Of a DNA stretch of 64,000 bases, positions 1 through 10,307 are shown in pieces. The position numbers and the translations under genes were made by a program. A model generated the notes under the pieces. The model did not search any database. It had not been told where the DNA came from and was given only the letters and a program-made list of their open reading frames with translations. Origin of the DNA: DASQPR01 sp963724705. GTDB lineage: Bacteria > Actinomycetota > Actinomycetes > Mycobacteriales > Micromonosporaceae. Positions within the stretch are counted from its first letter, which is position 1. Each line of letters begins with the position of its first letter. Where the stretch lies: the NCBI GenBank assembly GCA_963724705.1, contig CAVRVS010000003.1, positions 1 to 64,000 on the forward strand, in the 5' to 3' direction.

Positions 1-1678
1 AGACCTCATCAGCGGACGGGCTCGCGTACAGTACGCGGTCATCGTCGTCCAGAATGAGAATGACATCCGCACTGTTCTGAACGAGCGTACGGAAGTACGA
101 CTCACTCGTGTGTCGGACGTTGTCCTCGTTCAGCCGGATGCGCTCCAATGTCGAACCCGCCTGCGTCGCCAACGTCTCCAATCGGGGCCGAAGCAGGTTC
201 AACGTCGCTTTGGCGCTATAGACGACGAGCATCGGCCCAGACGGCCGCGGCAGCAACAACGACGGCCGCGGCGGCGGTGACGGCGGCGGCGGCGATTGCG
301 ACGACGATCGCGGCGGCGAGGACGGTCGTTGCGGGGACGAGGGCGGTTGTTGCGACGGCCCGGACGGTGGCGGCGCCGACGACCGCGGCAACGGCGCCGT
401 GGCGAGCGCATCGGCGCCCGCGTCGCCCGCATCCGGTTGCCCGCCGCCATCCGCGACTGGCGACTCGACCAATGCCTTGTCCCGCAGCAGCGGGACAGCG
501 ATTACGGCCCGTCCGCCGCGCCGTGCGTCGATATCCGGGTGGTCGGCTGACGTCTCCGACACGACGCTGGCGTCGGTGGCCGGCGGAGCCCGTCCGGGCG
601 GTTCGGCCATCGTGCCCGAGGTGATCTCCACACTGTGACGCACCGATGCCGGGAACAGCCGGCCGACGGCGCGTTGGAGGATCGGTGGGATCTCTGCTTC
701 GGTTTGTGCATCGGCCAGCTCGATCACGGTCTCGCGCACGACCCGCTCGCCGTACACCTGGCGGCGCAGTTGCAGCGCGACATCGATGATGCGCGCAAGC
801 GCGAGCACGAGCACGAGCGTGGCGGCTGCGAAGATCAACGCTTCGTAGGGCGACGGTTCGCGGAACAGGCTGCGGAGATGGACCGCCGACGGCATGAGAG
901 CGAGGACGACAACAAGCCCGAGGCGCACCGGTGAGGCGTCGCGGCCGTCCCGCGACGCCAACGTGTTCAGCCGCTTCATCGACGGCAGAAGTGCCGCCAC
1001 TCCGATCAACGCGAAAAACGCGATGAGACCGAGGTCGATGGTGGCTCCGCTGAGTCGCTCGCCCCGGGTACGGGCCAAGCGATACAACGCGTCGTACGTG
1101 ACGAATCCGAGCAGTCCACCGAGAAGCGCCGCGACGGACCATGTCCAGCGCAGAGCGGTCGCGAGATGGACCGCGATCGCGAATATGACGACATCGCGGA
1201 GAACATAGGACACTCGGACCGCACCGACCACACCGTCCGCCGCGCTCGCGTACGGCAACGCGATGACAATCCCGCCGATCAGGCCAGCGCCGAGAACGAT
1301 GATGGCGAGGTCGATGGCGGCGGAAACACCCCGAAACGACGAGCGCGCCAGTCCCACGATGGCCGTGACGAAGAGTACGAACATCAGACCTTGATCGACC
1401 CATACCGTCCAGTTCCACGGCTTGGGCTGGCCGGCGGTGCCCGGCAAGGCGTCGTAGGCGATGCCACCGACCGCGTCGAGCACCAGGGCAAGCGCGAGTG
1501 CCAACCACCAGATCGATGCAGCCGGCCGAAATCGTCGGACACCCACGACGATTGCGCCGGCGGAGACGAGTGCCAACGCCGCCAGCGCTATCGGTCGCGC
1601 GTCTCGACTAACAAAGTAAATGATGGAAATCACGACCATGACGCCGCTGTACATAAGAATCAGCCGACGCAGGTCCAT
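1..1678 (-). CDS. Membrane sensor protein with GAF-like and PAS domains, C-terminus outside the window
   Basis: The frame is open from ATG at 1678 to the window edge (559 codons), so the C-terminal output domain is missing. Residues 1 to about 310 form eight or nine hydrophobic helices. A GAF-like region follows (ERVVRETVIELADAQTEAEI near 330), and a PAS domain starts at the edge (SADVILILDDDDRVLYASPS). This order is common in actinobacterial diguanylate cyclase/phosphodiesterase sensors, so a GGDEF/EAL output is likely but unseen; a histidine kinase is possible. Odd: residues about 403-481 are almost pure Pro/Ser inside the GAF-like region. GGGAG lies 6 bases before the ATG and supports this start. 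Confidence 0.75.
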   Translation of the reverse strand, partial: MDLRRLILMYSGVMVVISIIYFVSRDARPIALAALALVSAGAIVVGVRRFRPAASIWWLALALALVLDAVGGIAYDALPGTAGQPKPWNWTVWVDQGLMFVLFVTAIVGLARSSFRGVSAAIDLAIIVLGAGLIGGIVIALPYASAADGVVGAVRVSYVLRDVVIFAIAVHLATALRWTWSVAALLGGLLGFVTYDALYRLARTRGERLSGATIDLGLIAFFALIGVAALLPSMKRLNTLASRDGRDASPVRLGLVVVLALMPSAVHLRSLFREPSPYEALIFAAATLVLVLALARIIDVALQLRRQVYGERVVRETVIELADAQTEAEIPPILQRAVGRLFPASVRHSVEITSGTMAEPPGRAPPATDASVVSETSADHPDIDARRGGRAVIAVPLLRDKALVESPVADGGGQPDAGDAGADALATAPLPRSSAPPPSGPSQQPPSSPQRPSSPPRSSSQSPPPPSPPPRPSLLLPRPSGPMLVVYSAKATLNLLRPRLETLATQAGSTLERIRLNEDNVRHTSESYFRTLVQNSADVILILDDDDRVLYASPSADEV

Positions 1679-2046
1679 GATCCACTCCCGTACGTGCCGG
1701 GAACTCCATGCCCACCGGTATTTTTGGGTCCCGTCACGCTCTCGTGTAACGCATCTCCAAGTTACCCGGGGACTTCGTCGCATGAGACACCAACGGTCCA
1801 ACGCCACGACATCGCGGTGCGCGACAACGAGCGACAAACTATGCGCGACAAAAACGCGCGAGTAACGACAAGAAACGCGCGACAAACAACGCGCTACCCG
1901 GCAAACCTGCGACAAATACCATGCGGCAACCTGGCTGCGGCGATAACACGCGTCAACGGGCAGCGCACACGCGGCGCGTCAGCGGTCTGTCAGCGGTGTC
2001 AGCGCGAGCACAGAGCCGCGTCAGGACGGCGGTGCACGGTGTCGGC
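1679..2046. other. Divergent intergenic region with repeated GCGACAA words
   Basis: No convincing gene is seen between the sensor gene (leftward) and the ABC exporter (rightward). The word GCGACA(A) recurs in the same orientation at 1821, 1831, 1845, 1879 and 1909 in a locally A-rich stretch. GTAAC (1746-1750) and GTTAC (1761-1765) form a short inverted pair. The region should hold the promoters of both flanking genes; the repeats could be regulator half-sites. Confidence 0.4.
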
Positions 2047-3067
2047 ATGACACATTCGATTGTTGCCCACGGGCTCACCAAGACGTTCGGCGCGACAACC
2101 GCGCTGGCGGGCGTCGATCTCGCGGTGCCGACGGGTTCGGTCTTCGGCCTCTTGGGCCCGAATGGCGCGGGAAAGACGACCACCGTACGGATTCTCGCCA
2201 CGCTCCTCCAGCCGGACGGCGGCCACGCCGAGGTCGGCGGCTATGACGTCGTCCGGCAGGCGCACCAGGTCCGGCAGATCGTCGGCCTCACCGGCCAGTA
2301 CGCGTCGGTGGACGAAACCCTGACCGGAGTCGAGAATCTGCTGCTGATCGGACGTCTGGTCGGCCAATCGCGGGGCACCGCACGCGAAAGGCGCGACGGA
2401 TCTGCTCCAACGATTTCGGCTCGACGACGCTGCCGACCGCGCCGTCAAGACGTACTCGGGCGGCATGCGACGACGTCTCGACCTCGCGGCGAGTCTCGTG
2501 ACGCGGCCGCAGATCCTGTTCCTCGACGAGCCGACGACCGGTCTCGATCCGCGCAGCCGCAACGACATGTACGACATTATTCGAGGTCTGGTCGCGGACG
2601 GGGTGACGGTGCTGTTGACGACGCAGTATCTGGACGAGGCCGACCAGTTGGCCGATGAGATCGCCGTCGTCGACCGCGGCACGGTGATCGCACACGGCAC
2701 GTCGGCCGAACTCAAGGCCCGGGTCGGCGCGTTGACTGTTGCCGTACGTCCGGTCGATCCGGCCGACCTTCCGCAGTTGATGGCGGACGTGGCCCGGCTC
2801 GCGCTGGGCACGCCGGAGGTGCGAGGAACGTTGGTAACCGCACCGGTCGCCGACCCCGCGGTCCTCCCCCAACTCGTCCGCCGCCTCGACGATCACCGGA
2901 TCCTGGCCGCGGAGTTGACGCTGCGCGGATCGAGTCTGGACGAGGTGTTCCTGTCGCTGACCGGTCACCGCGCCGAGGATGACGCCGACGAAAGCGCCAC
3001 CGCATCGCCGCTAACGACGGCATCACCACCAACGCAGAACCGCGAACTCGAAAGGAGCCGAGCATGA
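2047..3067 (+). CDS. DrrA-type ABC transporter ATP-binding protein (one frameshift)
   Basis: ATPase of a two-component drug exporter of the daunorubicin-resistance type. The N-terminal part has Walker A (GPNGAGKTTT, about residue 36) and a Q-loop (GLTGQYASVD). The C-terminal part has the signature (TYSGGMRRRLDLA), Walker B (ILFLDEPTTGLD) and the DrrA-type tail (SLDEVFLSLTGH). The two parts lie in different frames. Removing one G from the GGGG run at 2371-2374 joins them cleanly, so this is probably a homopolymer error. The stop overlaps the ATG of the permease gene by 4 bases, indicating an operon. Confidence 0.85.
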
Positions 3068-3904
3068 CTGCCACCATGACCGCCCGGCGCCCGCGCCGAC
3101 GAAGCCCGGCCACGCCAGCGTTACCAAGCTGTCGGCGCGCATCACACCGCTGCAGGGCCTGCGCCAGACCATGTCGTTGGCCTGGCGGACGTTGGTGCAG
3201 ATCAAGCACAACCCGTTCGAGCTGATCGACTTCAGCGTGCAGCCGGTCATGTTCCTGCTGCTGTTCACGTACGTCTTCGGCGGCGCGATCTCCGGGTCAC
3301 CGCACGAGTACCTCACGTTCGCGCTGGCCGGCATCATCGTGCAGAACTCGTTGTTCACCACGCTGAACACCGGTGTCGGGCTGTCGACCGATCTGGAAAA
3401 GGGGTTCTTCGACCGGCTCCGGGCGTTGCCGATCGCCCGTTTCTCGCCGCTGGCCGGCCGGATCGTGGCCGATCTCGTCAAGCAGGCGTGGTCGGTGGCG
3501 ATGCTGCTCGGCGTCGGCGCCCTGCTCGGGTTCCGGTCGGAACGAACGTGTTCGGCGTGCTCGGCGCGTTCGGTCTCGTGCTGATCTCCACGCTCGCGAT
3601 CTCGTGGGCGATCGTGCTGGTCAGCATGATCGTCGCGAGCCCGGAGAAGGTGCAGATCTTCGGGTTCATCGTGCTGTTCCCGCTCACGTTCACGTCCAAC
3701 GCATTCGTGCCGACCGCCTCGATGCCCGGCTGGTTGCAGGCGTGGTCGAACGTGAATCCGGTGACCATCCTGTCCGACGCGATCCGTGGGCTGCTCGTGT
3801 CCGGACCCGTTGCCACACCGGCATTGCAGTCGCTGCTGTGGGCGCTCGGCTTTACCGTGGTGTTCGCGCCACTCGCGGTCCGCGCGTTCAAACGCCGCGC
3901 CTGA
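3064..3904 (+). CDS. DrrB-type ABC-2 permease (two frameshifts)
   Basis: Membrane partner of the preceding ATPase. ATG at 3064 overlaps its stop (ATGA). The protein shows the ABC-2 permease pattern: amphipathic N-terminus (MSLAWRTLVQIKHNPFELID), a first helix (PVMFLLLFTYVFGGAI), the EKGFFDRLRALPIARFSPL loop, and C-terminal helices ending AVRAFKRRA. Frame changes near 3095 and 3535 split it in three; the conserved sequence continues across both. About 280 residues when rejoined, normal for DrrB. The exported substrate cannot be told. Confidence 0.8.
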
Positions 3905-3923
3905 CGGCGTGAAGCACTCCGGC

Positions 3924-3960
3924 GCAGGGGCCGGGTCCGTCGACGATCCGGCCCCTCTGC
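3924..3960. terminator. Hairpin between convergent genes
   Basis: GCAGGGGCCGG and CCGGCCCCTCTGC form a GC-rich stem around a 13-base loop, 20 bases after the permease stop and about 40 bases from the end of the opposing regulator gene. There is no T-run; a bidirectional terminator is the simplest reading. Confidence 0.55.
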
Positions 3961-3999
3961 GTTGGTACGTCGACGGGCCGGCTGCGCCGATCGGCCGCG

Positions 4000-6900
4000 T
4001 CAGGAGTTGTGCGGTGTCGCGGTCAGCTCCGGGAGGTCGATCCCGACGAGTGCGCCGATCTGCTTCGTCGTGGTCACCAGACCCCGCTGGTACGCCGCGT
4101 CGAAGTGCTCGTCGCCGAGTGCCGCACGCGCGGCCGAGGTCACTCGCCGGCCGTCCATCAGGCGATAGGTCCTCCGTCCCGCGGACGGCGGCGCTGGCGC
4201 CGAGGATGGTCGCGGCGGATCCCGGCTCCCCTTCGAGTAGTGCGATCTCGGCCAGGCCGACCAGTACCTGAGCAATCACCGGCGCGTCGACCGGCGAGAT
4301 CGCGTAATCGACGGCCGCCCGGTGCCAGCGCCGCGCCTCGTCCACGTCGCCCTGCGCCGACGCCAGGTAGCCTCGGGAACTCGCGACAATCGCCCGCAGT
4401 TGCGACGCAACGGTGTCGTGCGCGGCGAAGCGCTCTGCTCGCCGCAGATGGTCGAGCGCGAGGAACAGATCTCCGTCCAGCCGAGCGACGTCGCTGGCCG
4501 CGACCGACACGTTGGCCTGCGCTTCCGGTACGCCGAGCCGCTGGGCGTCGCGCTCGGCCGCCGCGAGCGACGCGTACGCCCGGTCCCGATCGCCGTCGGC
4601 CCAGAGCAGCCGGGCCAGCAGGACCCGGAACGCCACCCGGTCCTCCCAGGCTCCCATTTCGGTCACGCAACACAGCGCTTCATCGAGATCCTCGATCGCG
4701 GTACGGAAGTCGCCGCGCCACGCCGCGAGCCCACCGAGCGACACGAGGCTGAACGCGGTCCCCCACCGCTCGCCGAGTTGCCGGTAAACCGCGAGCGCGG
4801 CCCGGAAGTCGTCATCCGCCCGCTCGAGCGCCCGGCCGAAGTTCAGCAGGACGTGTGCCCGCATGATCCGTGCCGTCGCCGCGATCCACGGGAACGGATC
4901 GTGGATGGGCATGCCGACGTCGTCGTCGACCGGTGGCACGCCCGACTGGAACGTCTCGAAGACGCCCTTGCGCAACGGCACGACCAGTCGCAACAACGGC
5001 GTCGACGGCCGACCGACGCGCTCCACGATGGCGGTAGCCGCGTCGAACCATTCGAGTGCGAGCGACATCTCCTTCGTACCGTCGACGGCGAGCAACGCGC
5101 CGATCGTGTACGCGATCGCCCGCTCCTCGAGTTCGGGTTCGGACAGTCGGGCGTCGTCGCAGTCGAGCGCGAGCGCGGCCTTGACCAGCTCGACTCCTTC
5201 GCTGCGATGCCCGCGCAGCCACCAGTACCAGCCGAGCGAGCCGACGAGCCGGATGGCCCGACGCCCATCGCCGGCCGCGGTCGCATACCGTACGGCCGTG
5301 TAGAGGTTGTCATGGTCGGCGGTCAGTTTCGCCAGCCACGGCAGCTGCTCGGCACCGAGCAGCTTGTCGGACGCATCGCTGGCGAGCCGCTCGAAGTACG
5401 CGGCGTGCGCCGTACGCGCGGTCTCGCGCTCGCCGGCCTCGTCGAGTCGGAGCTGGCCGTAGGCCCGGATCGTTTCGAGCATCATGTAGCGCGGTTCCGG
5501 GGCGTCGTCGCGCACGGCGAGGAGCGACTTGTCGACGAGCGATGTCAGCACGTCGAGCGTGGACGCGCTCGCGGCGTCGTCGCCGTCGCCGACTGCAACG
5601 GCTGCGGCGAGCGTGGCGCCGCCGGTGAACACCGAGAGGTGGCGCCACATCGCCCGCTCGGCGTCGCTCAGCAGATCCCAGCTCCAGTCGACGACCGCGC
5701 GGAGTGTCTGGTGACGGGGCAGCGCCGTACGGCTGCCGGCGGTCAGCAGCGCGAAGCGGTCGTCCAGCCGGTCGGCGAGCTGGGTCGGCGTCATCGACCG
5801 CAGTCGGGCGGCGGCCAGCTCGATCGCGAGCGGCATGCCGTCGAGGGCCCGGCAGATGCGCGCGATCACGCCGGCGTTCTCGTCGGTCACCGTGAACCCG
5901 GGTCGAACCGAGGCCGCGCGCTGGACGAGAAGCCGCTACCGATGCGTAGTCGAGGAGCCCGTCGGCCGGCGGTGCGGGATCGTCGGGCGGCAGGGCTAGT
6001 GGTTCGACCGGCCAGAGCGCCTCGCCGGTCACGCCGAGCGGCTCGCGACTGGTCGCGATGATGCGGACATCCGGGCAGCCACCGAGGATCGTGCGCGGCA
6101 AGGTCGGCCACGTCCGGCGATCAGATGCTCGCAGTTGTCCAGAACGAGCAGCGCGGACTTGTCGGCCAGCGCGGCAAGGAGACGGGCGACCGGGTCGACA
6201 AGGTTGTCGAGCGCGGCCGCGCTGGACGCCCGGACCAGAGCGCGATCCCGGACACCGAGCACGCCGAGCACCGTCTGCGCGATGTCGGCGGGATCGGTGA
6301 CCGGGGCAAGTTCGACGAGCCACACGCCGCCCGGACACGCCGTCGACGCGGTGGCGGGCGGCGTGCGCGGCGAGCCGCGTCTTGCCCGCACCGCCGGGAC
6401 CGGTCAGCGTGACCAGTCGGTGGTCGTCGGTCAGGTGGTCGAGCGCGGCGATGTCACGCTCCCGACCGACGAAGCTGCTGATCTCGGCGCGCAGATTCGT
6501 CAGGCGCGGCGGCACGGCGTCGGCCGCGGTGGTTCGGATCCGTTTCCCGACGGCCACTCGACCGTCGCCCGGTTGCCATCCGGCCGGTCGGAATCGGCGG
6601 CCCGTCATCGTCGGCACGAAGGATCCGAAGGTGCTCGGCGGCGAGGTCGGCCGAGGGTGATACGCCGAGTTCGTCGGCCAGACGGGCCCGGGCCGATTCG
6701 AACACCCCCAGGGCCCGACCGCGGTCGCCCGCCGCGTGCAACGCGCGCATGAGCAGCTTCACGAACGATTCCCGAAACGGGTACGCCGCCGCGAGGCCCT
6801 CCAGTTCGGCGATGAGCTCGGGCGCGTGGCCGGTGCGCAGGTCCGCGTCGATCCGCTCCTGCAGCGCGTCGAGGCGCATCTCGTCCAGGCGCACCCGGGC

Positions 6901-7335
6901 GGCTCGGGCGAACTCGGCATCGCCGGCGTCGACCAGCGCGGGACCGCGCCACAGGTCGAGTGCTCGGCGCAGTGTGGCCGCGGCCGACGCCGGATCCGTG
7001 CGGGACAGCCGCCGGGCCTCACCGACGAGTCGCTCGAAGTCGCGGACGTCTACCGCGTCCGGCGCGACGTCGAGGACGTACCCCTGGGCCCGGTTGACGA
7101 TATCGATGCCGGGCGCGGCCCGACGTAGCCGCGACACCAGCGCCTGGATCGCGTTGCCGGGTTCGTCCGGCGCGTCGTCGGCCCAGACGGCGTCGACGAC
7201 CGAGCCGGTCGTGACCACCTGACCCGGATTGAGGGCAAGGACGATGAGCAGGCGTGCGAGGCGTGGTCCGGAGATCGCGCGGGCATCGCCGGCGTCCGGA
7301 CGGACTTCCAGCGGGCCGAGCATCGCGATCTGCAT
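4000..7335 (-). CDS. SARP-family regulator with NB-ARC ATPase and TPR-like C-terminus (about five frameshifts)
   Basis: AfsR-like transcriptional activator, about 1110 residues when rejoined. From the ATG at 7335 it has an OmpR-type winged helix (LGPLEVRPDAG, residues 1-95), a bacterial transcriptional activation domain (DFERLVGEARRLSRTDP, 95-240), an NB-ARC ATPase with P-loop (GPGGAGKTRLA, about 310) and SREPLGVTGE, then a long alpha-helical repeat region ending ALVGIDLPELTATPHNS. The reading frame changes near 6590, 6350, 6120, 5930 and 4160, but family sequence continues through each break. Such proteins usually switch on nearby metabolite or transport genes; the convergent DrrAB exporter is a possible target. 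Five indels may mean either a pseudogene or poor sequence. Confidence 0.8.
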
Positions 7336-7476
7336 ACGGTCGATTCTGCCTGGTGCACGCGACTGCTTTCGCGCACGCCGGTGGTACGGGCGTTTCATCG
7401 GTTGTCGATGCCGCCAGGGCGCCCGCGGTCGACCGTACCGAGGGAATCGTCGAATCGCCGCCGATCGGCGGCGGCC

Positions 7477-7482
7477 TACGCT
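7477..7482 (+). promoter_or_regulatory. Putative -10 element TACGCT of a leaderless mtnA transcript
   Basis: TACGCT ends 6 bases before the ATG at 7489 and no Shine-Dalgarno sequence precedes the gene. The same arrangement recurs at other genes in this window. Confidence 0.45.
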
Positions 7483-7488
7483 AGGTCG

Positions 7489-8505
7489 ATGACCGCGACG
7501 ACAGGCGGCGCTGCGCTGCGCACCACGGACCGCACGATCGACTGGGCCGACGGCATGATCGTCGCGATCGACCAGTGCGCGCTGCCTCAGGACTATCGCT
7601 TGCTGCGCATGCAGACCGTCGACGAGCTGATCGACGCGATCGTGCGGCTGGCCGTCCGGGGGGCACCGGCCCTCGGCGCGCGCCGGCGCGCTCGGCGTCG
7701 CGCTCCTCGCGCGGCAGTATCCCGGCGACCGGACGAACCGTACGGGCCCACGCCGAGCGCCTCGCGTCGGCGCGGCCGACCGCCGTCAACCTGCGGTGGG
7801 GCGTCCAGCGGGCGTTGGCGCTGCTCGGCGACGGTCCGCAGGCCGTCCTGGGCGAGGCGCTCGCGGTGCTGGACGAGGACGAGCGGGTCAACCGCGAGGC
7901 GTCGCTGCGCGCCGCGGAGCTGATCCGATCGCTGTGCGCGCGTCGGCCGCTGCGGCTGCTCACGCACTGCAACGCGGGTCGCCTCGCGACGGTCGCCTGG
8001 GGCACGGCGCTCGGGGTGGTGTGGCATCTCGCCGCCGACGGCGACGTCGAGTACGTGCTGGCCGACGAGACGCGGCCGTTGCTGCAGGGGGCGCGGCTCA
8101 CGGCGTACGAGCTGGCCGAGGCCGGCGTGCCGTACCGGATCCTGCCCGACGCGGCCGCCGCGACCGCCATGTCACTGGGCCTGGTCGACTGCGTCGTGGT
8201 CGGCGCCGACCGCATCACCCGGTGCGGCGACGTGGCCAACAAGATCGGTACGTATCCGTTGGCGCTGGCCGCGGCGCGGCACGACGTGCCGTTCATCGTC
8301 GTGGCGCCGGAGTCGACCGTGGACAACGCGCTCACCGCACGGCCGGGACATCGTGATCGAGCAGCGAGATGCGGCCGAAGTCACGACGTTCGGCGGGGTG
8401 ACGATCGCGCCGGACGGTGCGACCGCGTTCAATCCGGCATTCGACGTGACACCGGCCGACCTCGTGACCGCGATCGTCACGCAGGATCGGGTCTGGCGTC
8501 CGTGA
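7489..8505 (+). CDS. mtnA: MtnA-type aldose-ketose isomerase, S-methyl-5-thioribose-1-phosphate isomerase family (three frameshifts)
   Basis: Converts 5-(methylthio)ribose-1-phosphate, or 5-deoxyribose-1-phosphate, to the corresponding ribulose-1-phosphate. Family marks: AVRGAPALGA near the N-terminus, LLTHCNAGRLATVAWGTALG in the middle, then VVGADRI with its catalytic Asp and NKIGTYPLA. The tail (FGGVTIAPDGATAFNPAFDV) is typical. The frame changes near 7680, 7735 and 8335; the family sequence continues across each. About 335 residues rejoined, normal length. It ends 29 bases inside the convergent class II aldolase gene, whose product could act on the ketose phosphate made here. Confidence 0.85.
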
Positions 8506-9161
8506 CGCGGTAGGGCCCGTACGTCGCGAGTTTCTCCGCGACCTTCTCGATCTCCGCGTCGTCGAGCAGCCGGGGCATGACCGACCGATCGGGCGCGCAG
8601 CCATACGTCGCAGAGCCATTCGAGATACTGCGCCCGCGAGTACGCGTGCCCGAGCGTGTCGCCGACGGTGATCGTGCCGTGGTTGCCGAGCAGGCATCCG
8701 GTCCGGCCGTCGAGCGCATCGGCCATGCTGTCGGCCAGTTCCGGCGTGCCGTACGTCGCGTACGGCGCGACGCGGATCGGCCCGCCGAACATGCCGACGA
8801 GATAGTGCAGCGACGGCAACTCGTCGACGAGCGTCGACACGGCGACCGCGGAGCTGGAATGGGTGTGCACCACGGCGCCGGCGCCGGTGACGCGGTACGC
8901 GGTCAGATGCATGGCCAGCTCCGATGTCGGCGGCCGGCGTCCGTCGACCCGGCCGCCGTCGAGCCCGAAGACGCCGACATGTTCGGCGGTGAGTTCGCGA
9001 TAGTCGACACCGGTCGGCGTGACCGCGATCAGTTCGCCCCGGCGGACCGAGAGGTTGCCGGACGTCCCGACGACCAGACCGTCGTCGAGCATGCGTCGGG
9101 CGTACGTCACGATCTCGTGGCGTTCGTCGGCCATCGGTGCGTCGCGGTGCAGAGCGTCCAT
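8477..9161 (-). CDS. Class II aldolase/adducin-family aldolase (one frameshift)
   Basis: Zinc-dependent aldolase of the fuculose-phosphate type, about 228 residues. GTSGNLSVR is the phosphate-binding motif, VVHTHSSSAVAVS carries two zinc His residues, and LLGNHGTITVG holds a further family motif. The frame changes near 8580, after which the tail continues as MPRLLDDAEIEKVAEKLATY. Facing an mtnA-type isomerase, it is a good candidate for the aldolase of the DHAP shunt (5-deoxyribulose-1-phosphate to dihydroxyacetone phosphate plus an aldehyde). A rhamnulose- or fuculose-phosphate aldolase role is the alternative. A second ATG at 9134 is possible. Confidence 0.82.
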
Positions 9162-9235
9162 GCGTGCCTACGTTACGGGCCGACGCTCCGGTCATCGACG
9201 GCTCCGGCCGAGAGTGCATCGCCGGCGCGACCCCA

Positions 9236-9719
9236 TCATGAACCACCGAACCAGCCGGGAACGTCCAACGGGAACGTGTCCATCGGCACGAGTGTCCGCA
9301 GATCGTCTTCGAGTGAGCGCAACCGTTGAGGACCGATCGTGGCCGCCCACCGCGAGCGCAGATCGTCGAAGATCTCCGCGGACTGGCGCAGCGCGTCGAG
9401 GCCGCGACCGGTCAACCGGACGACCTTGCTGCGACGATCGGCCGGATCGGCGCCACGCTGGACGTACCCGAGCCGCTCCAGCGAATCGATCGTCTTCCCG
9501 GCGGCCTGTTTGGAGATGCCCAGACGCCGGCCAAGCTCGACCGCCGTCGTGCCGTCGACGCCGATCGCCTGGAAGACGAAGCCGTGCATCGGGCGGAGTT
9601 CGGCGTGCCCACGACCGGCCAGCTCGGACGTGCAACGCATCGATGATCGTACGGAAGCCCAGCAGCAGGCGGAGCGGCAGCTCATACCCGGGCGGGTCGG
9701 GTCGAGGCTCAGTTGCCAT
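9236..9719 (-). CDS. MarR-family transcriptional regulator (one frameshift)
   Basis: About 160 residues. Start ATG at 9719 (MATEPRPDPPGYELP). The central winged helix is clear: VDGTTAVELGRRLGISKQAA as helix-turn-helix and GADPADRRSKVVRLTGRG as the beta-wing with the conserved DxRS/K motif. The frame changes near 9645, between FRTIIDALH and AELRPMHGFVF. It is divergent from a cupin gene across a 60-base region containing a perfect GACAAC/GTTGTC palindrome, so autoregulation and control of the cupin gene are likely. Confidence 0.85.
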
Positions 9720-9723
9720 GTTC

Positions 9724-9759
9724 GACAACCTCGTTTACTATATCGACAACCACGTTGTC
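9724..9759. promoter_or_regulatory. Probable MarR operator in the divergent promoter
   Basis: GACAAC-CAC-GTTGTC (9745-9759) is a perfect palindrome and an extra GACAAC half-site lies at 9724-9729. On the minus strand TATAGT (complement of 9737-9742) is a plausible -10 of the regulator gene between the two sites. Location and shape fit MarR-family operators. Confidence 0.65.
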
Positions 9760-9779
9760 TAACGTAGGAGAACAATCCG

Positions 9780-10287
9780 ATGTCTGCCACTCGCCACGCC
9801 GCTGCCGCAGTCCGCTGCCGGAGTCGATGCCATCGACGCCGCCGCTGCCCGCGACGGCGTTGCCGGCGGCGACGCCGCCGCCCGGCCGTGATCGGGCACG
9901 CCGACGCCCGACGTACGGTCACGCCCGCGGCGACCATGACCACTCTCGCCTCGCCGACGCAGGGCGGCGCGATCCAACCCGTCTGGCGCGTCGACATGGC
10001 CCCGACCGCCAGCGGGCCGACGCACGCGATCGACGCACAGCAGGTCTGGACGGTGCTCGACGGCGGCGCGACGGTCGAGATCGACGGTGCCGTGGTCGCG
10101 ATCTCGGCCGGCGACACGCTGATCATCCCGGCCGACTGCCCGTCGTCGGATCACGGCCCACGACGCCGGCCTGTCCGCGATCGTCGTGGCGCCGGCCGGG
10201 ATGCGGGCGTACGCCCCGAGCGTTGACGTGTCGCCCACGTGCGCCGTGCCGGACGGCGACAAGCTCGTCCCGGCCTGGACGGTCTAG
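9780..10287 (+). CDS. Small cupin-domain protein (frameshifted)
   Basis: Cupin barrel of about 165 residues once rejoined. The core is VWRVDMAPTASGPTHAIDAQ, then VWTVLDGGATVEIDGAVVAI and SAGDTLIIPADCP, followed in another frame by GLSAIVVAPAGMRAYAPSVD. These are the two cupin motifs with a single His visible in the first, so metal binding is uncertain. Frame changes occur near 9885 and 10150; the N-terminal Arg-rich stretch is an out-of-frame artefact. GGAG sits 11-14 bases before the ATG at 9780. Probable target of the divergent MarR regulator; substrate unknown. Confidence 0.7.
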
Positions 10288-10307
10288 ATCCCGGTAGGCG
10301 TGTCGGT

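Noticed and set aside
216..1508. A long open frame on the minus strand out of phase with the sensor gene
   Set aside because: It is Arg/Pro-rich, matches no family and overlaps the sensor frame, which has clear helices, GAF and PAS sequence. High GC keeps all frames open here.
4322..6061. A long plus-strand open frame opposite the SARP regulator
   Set aside because: The opposite strand holds clear NB-ARC and TPR sequence; the plus-strand product is Arg-rich with no motifs.
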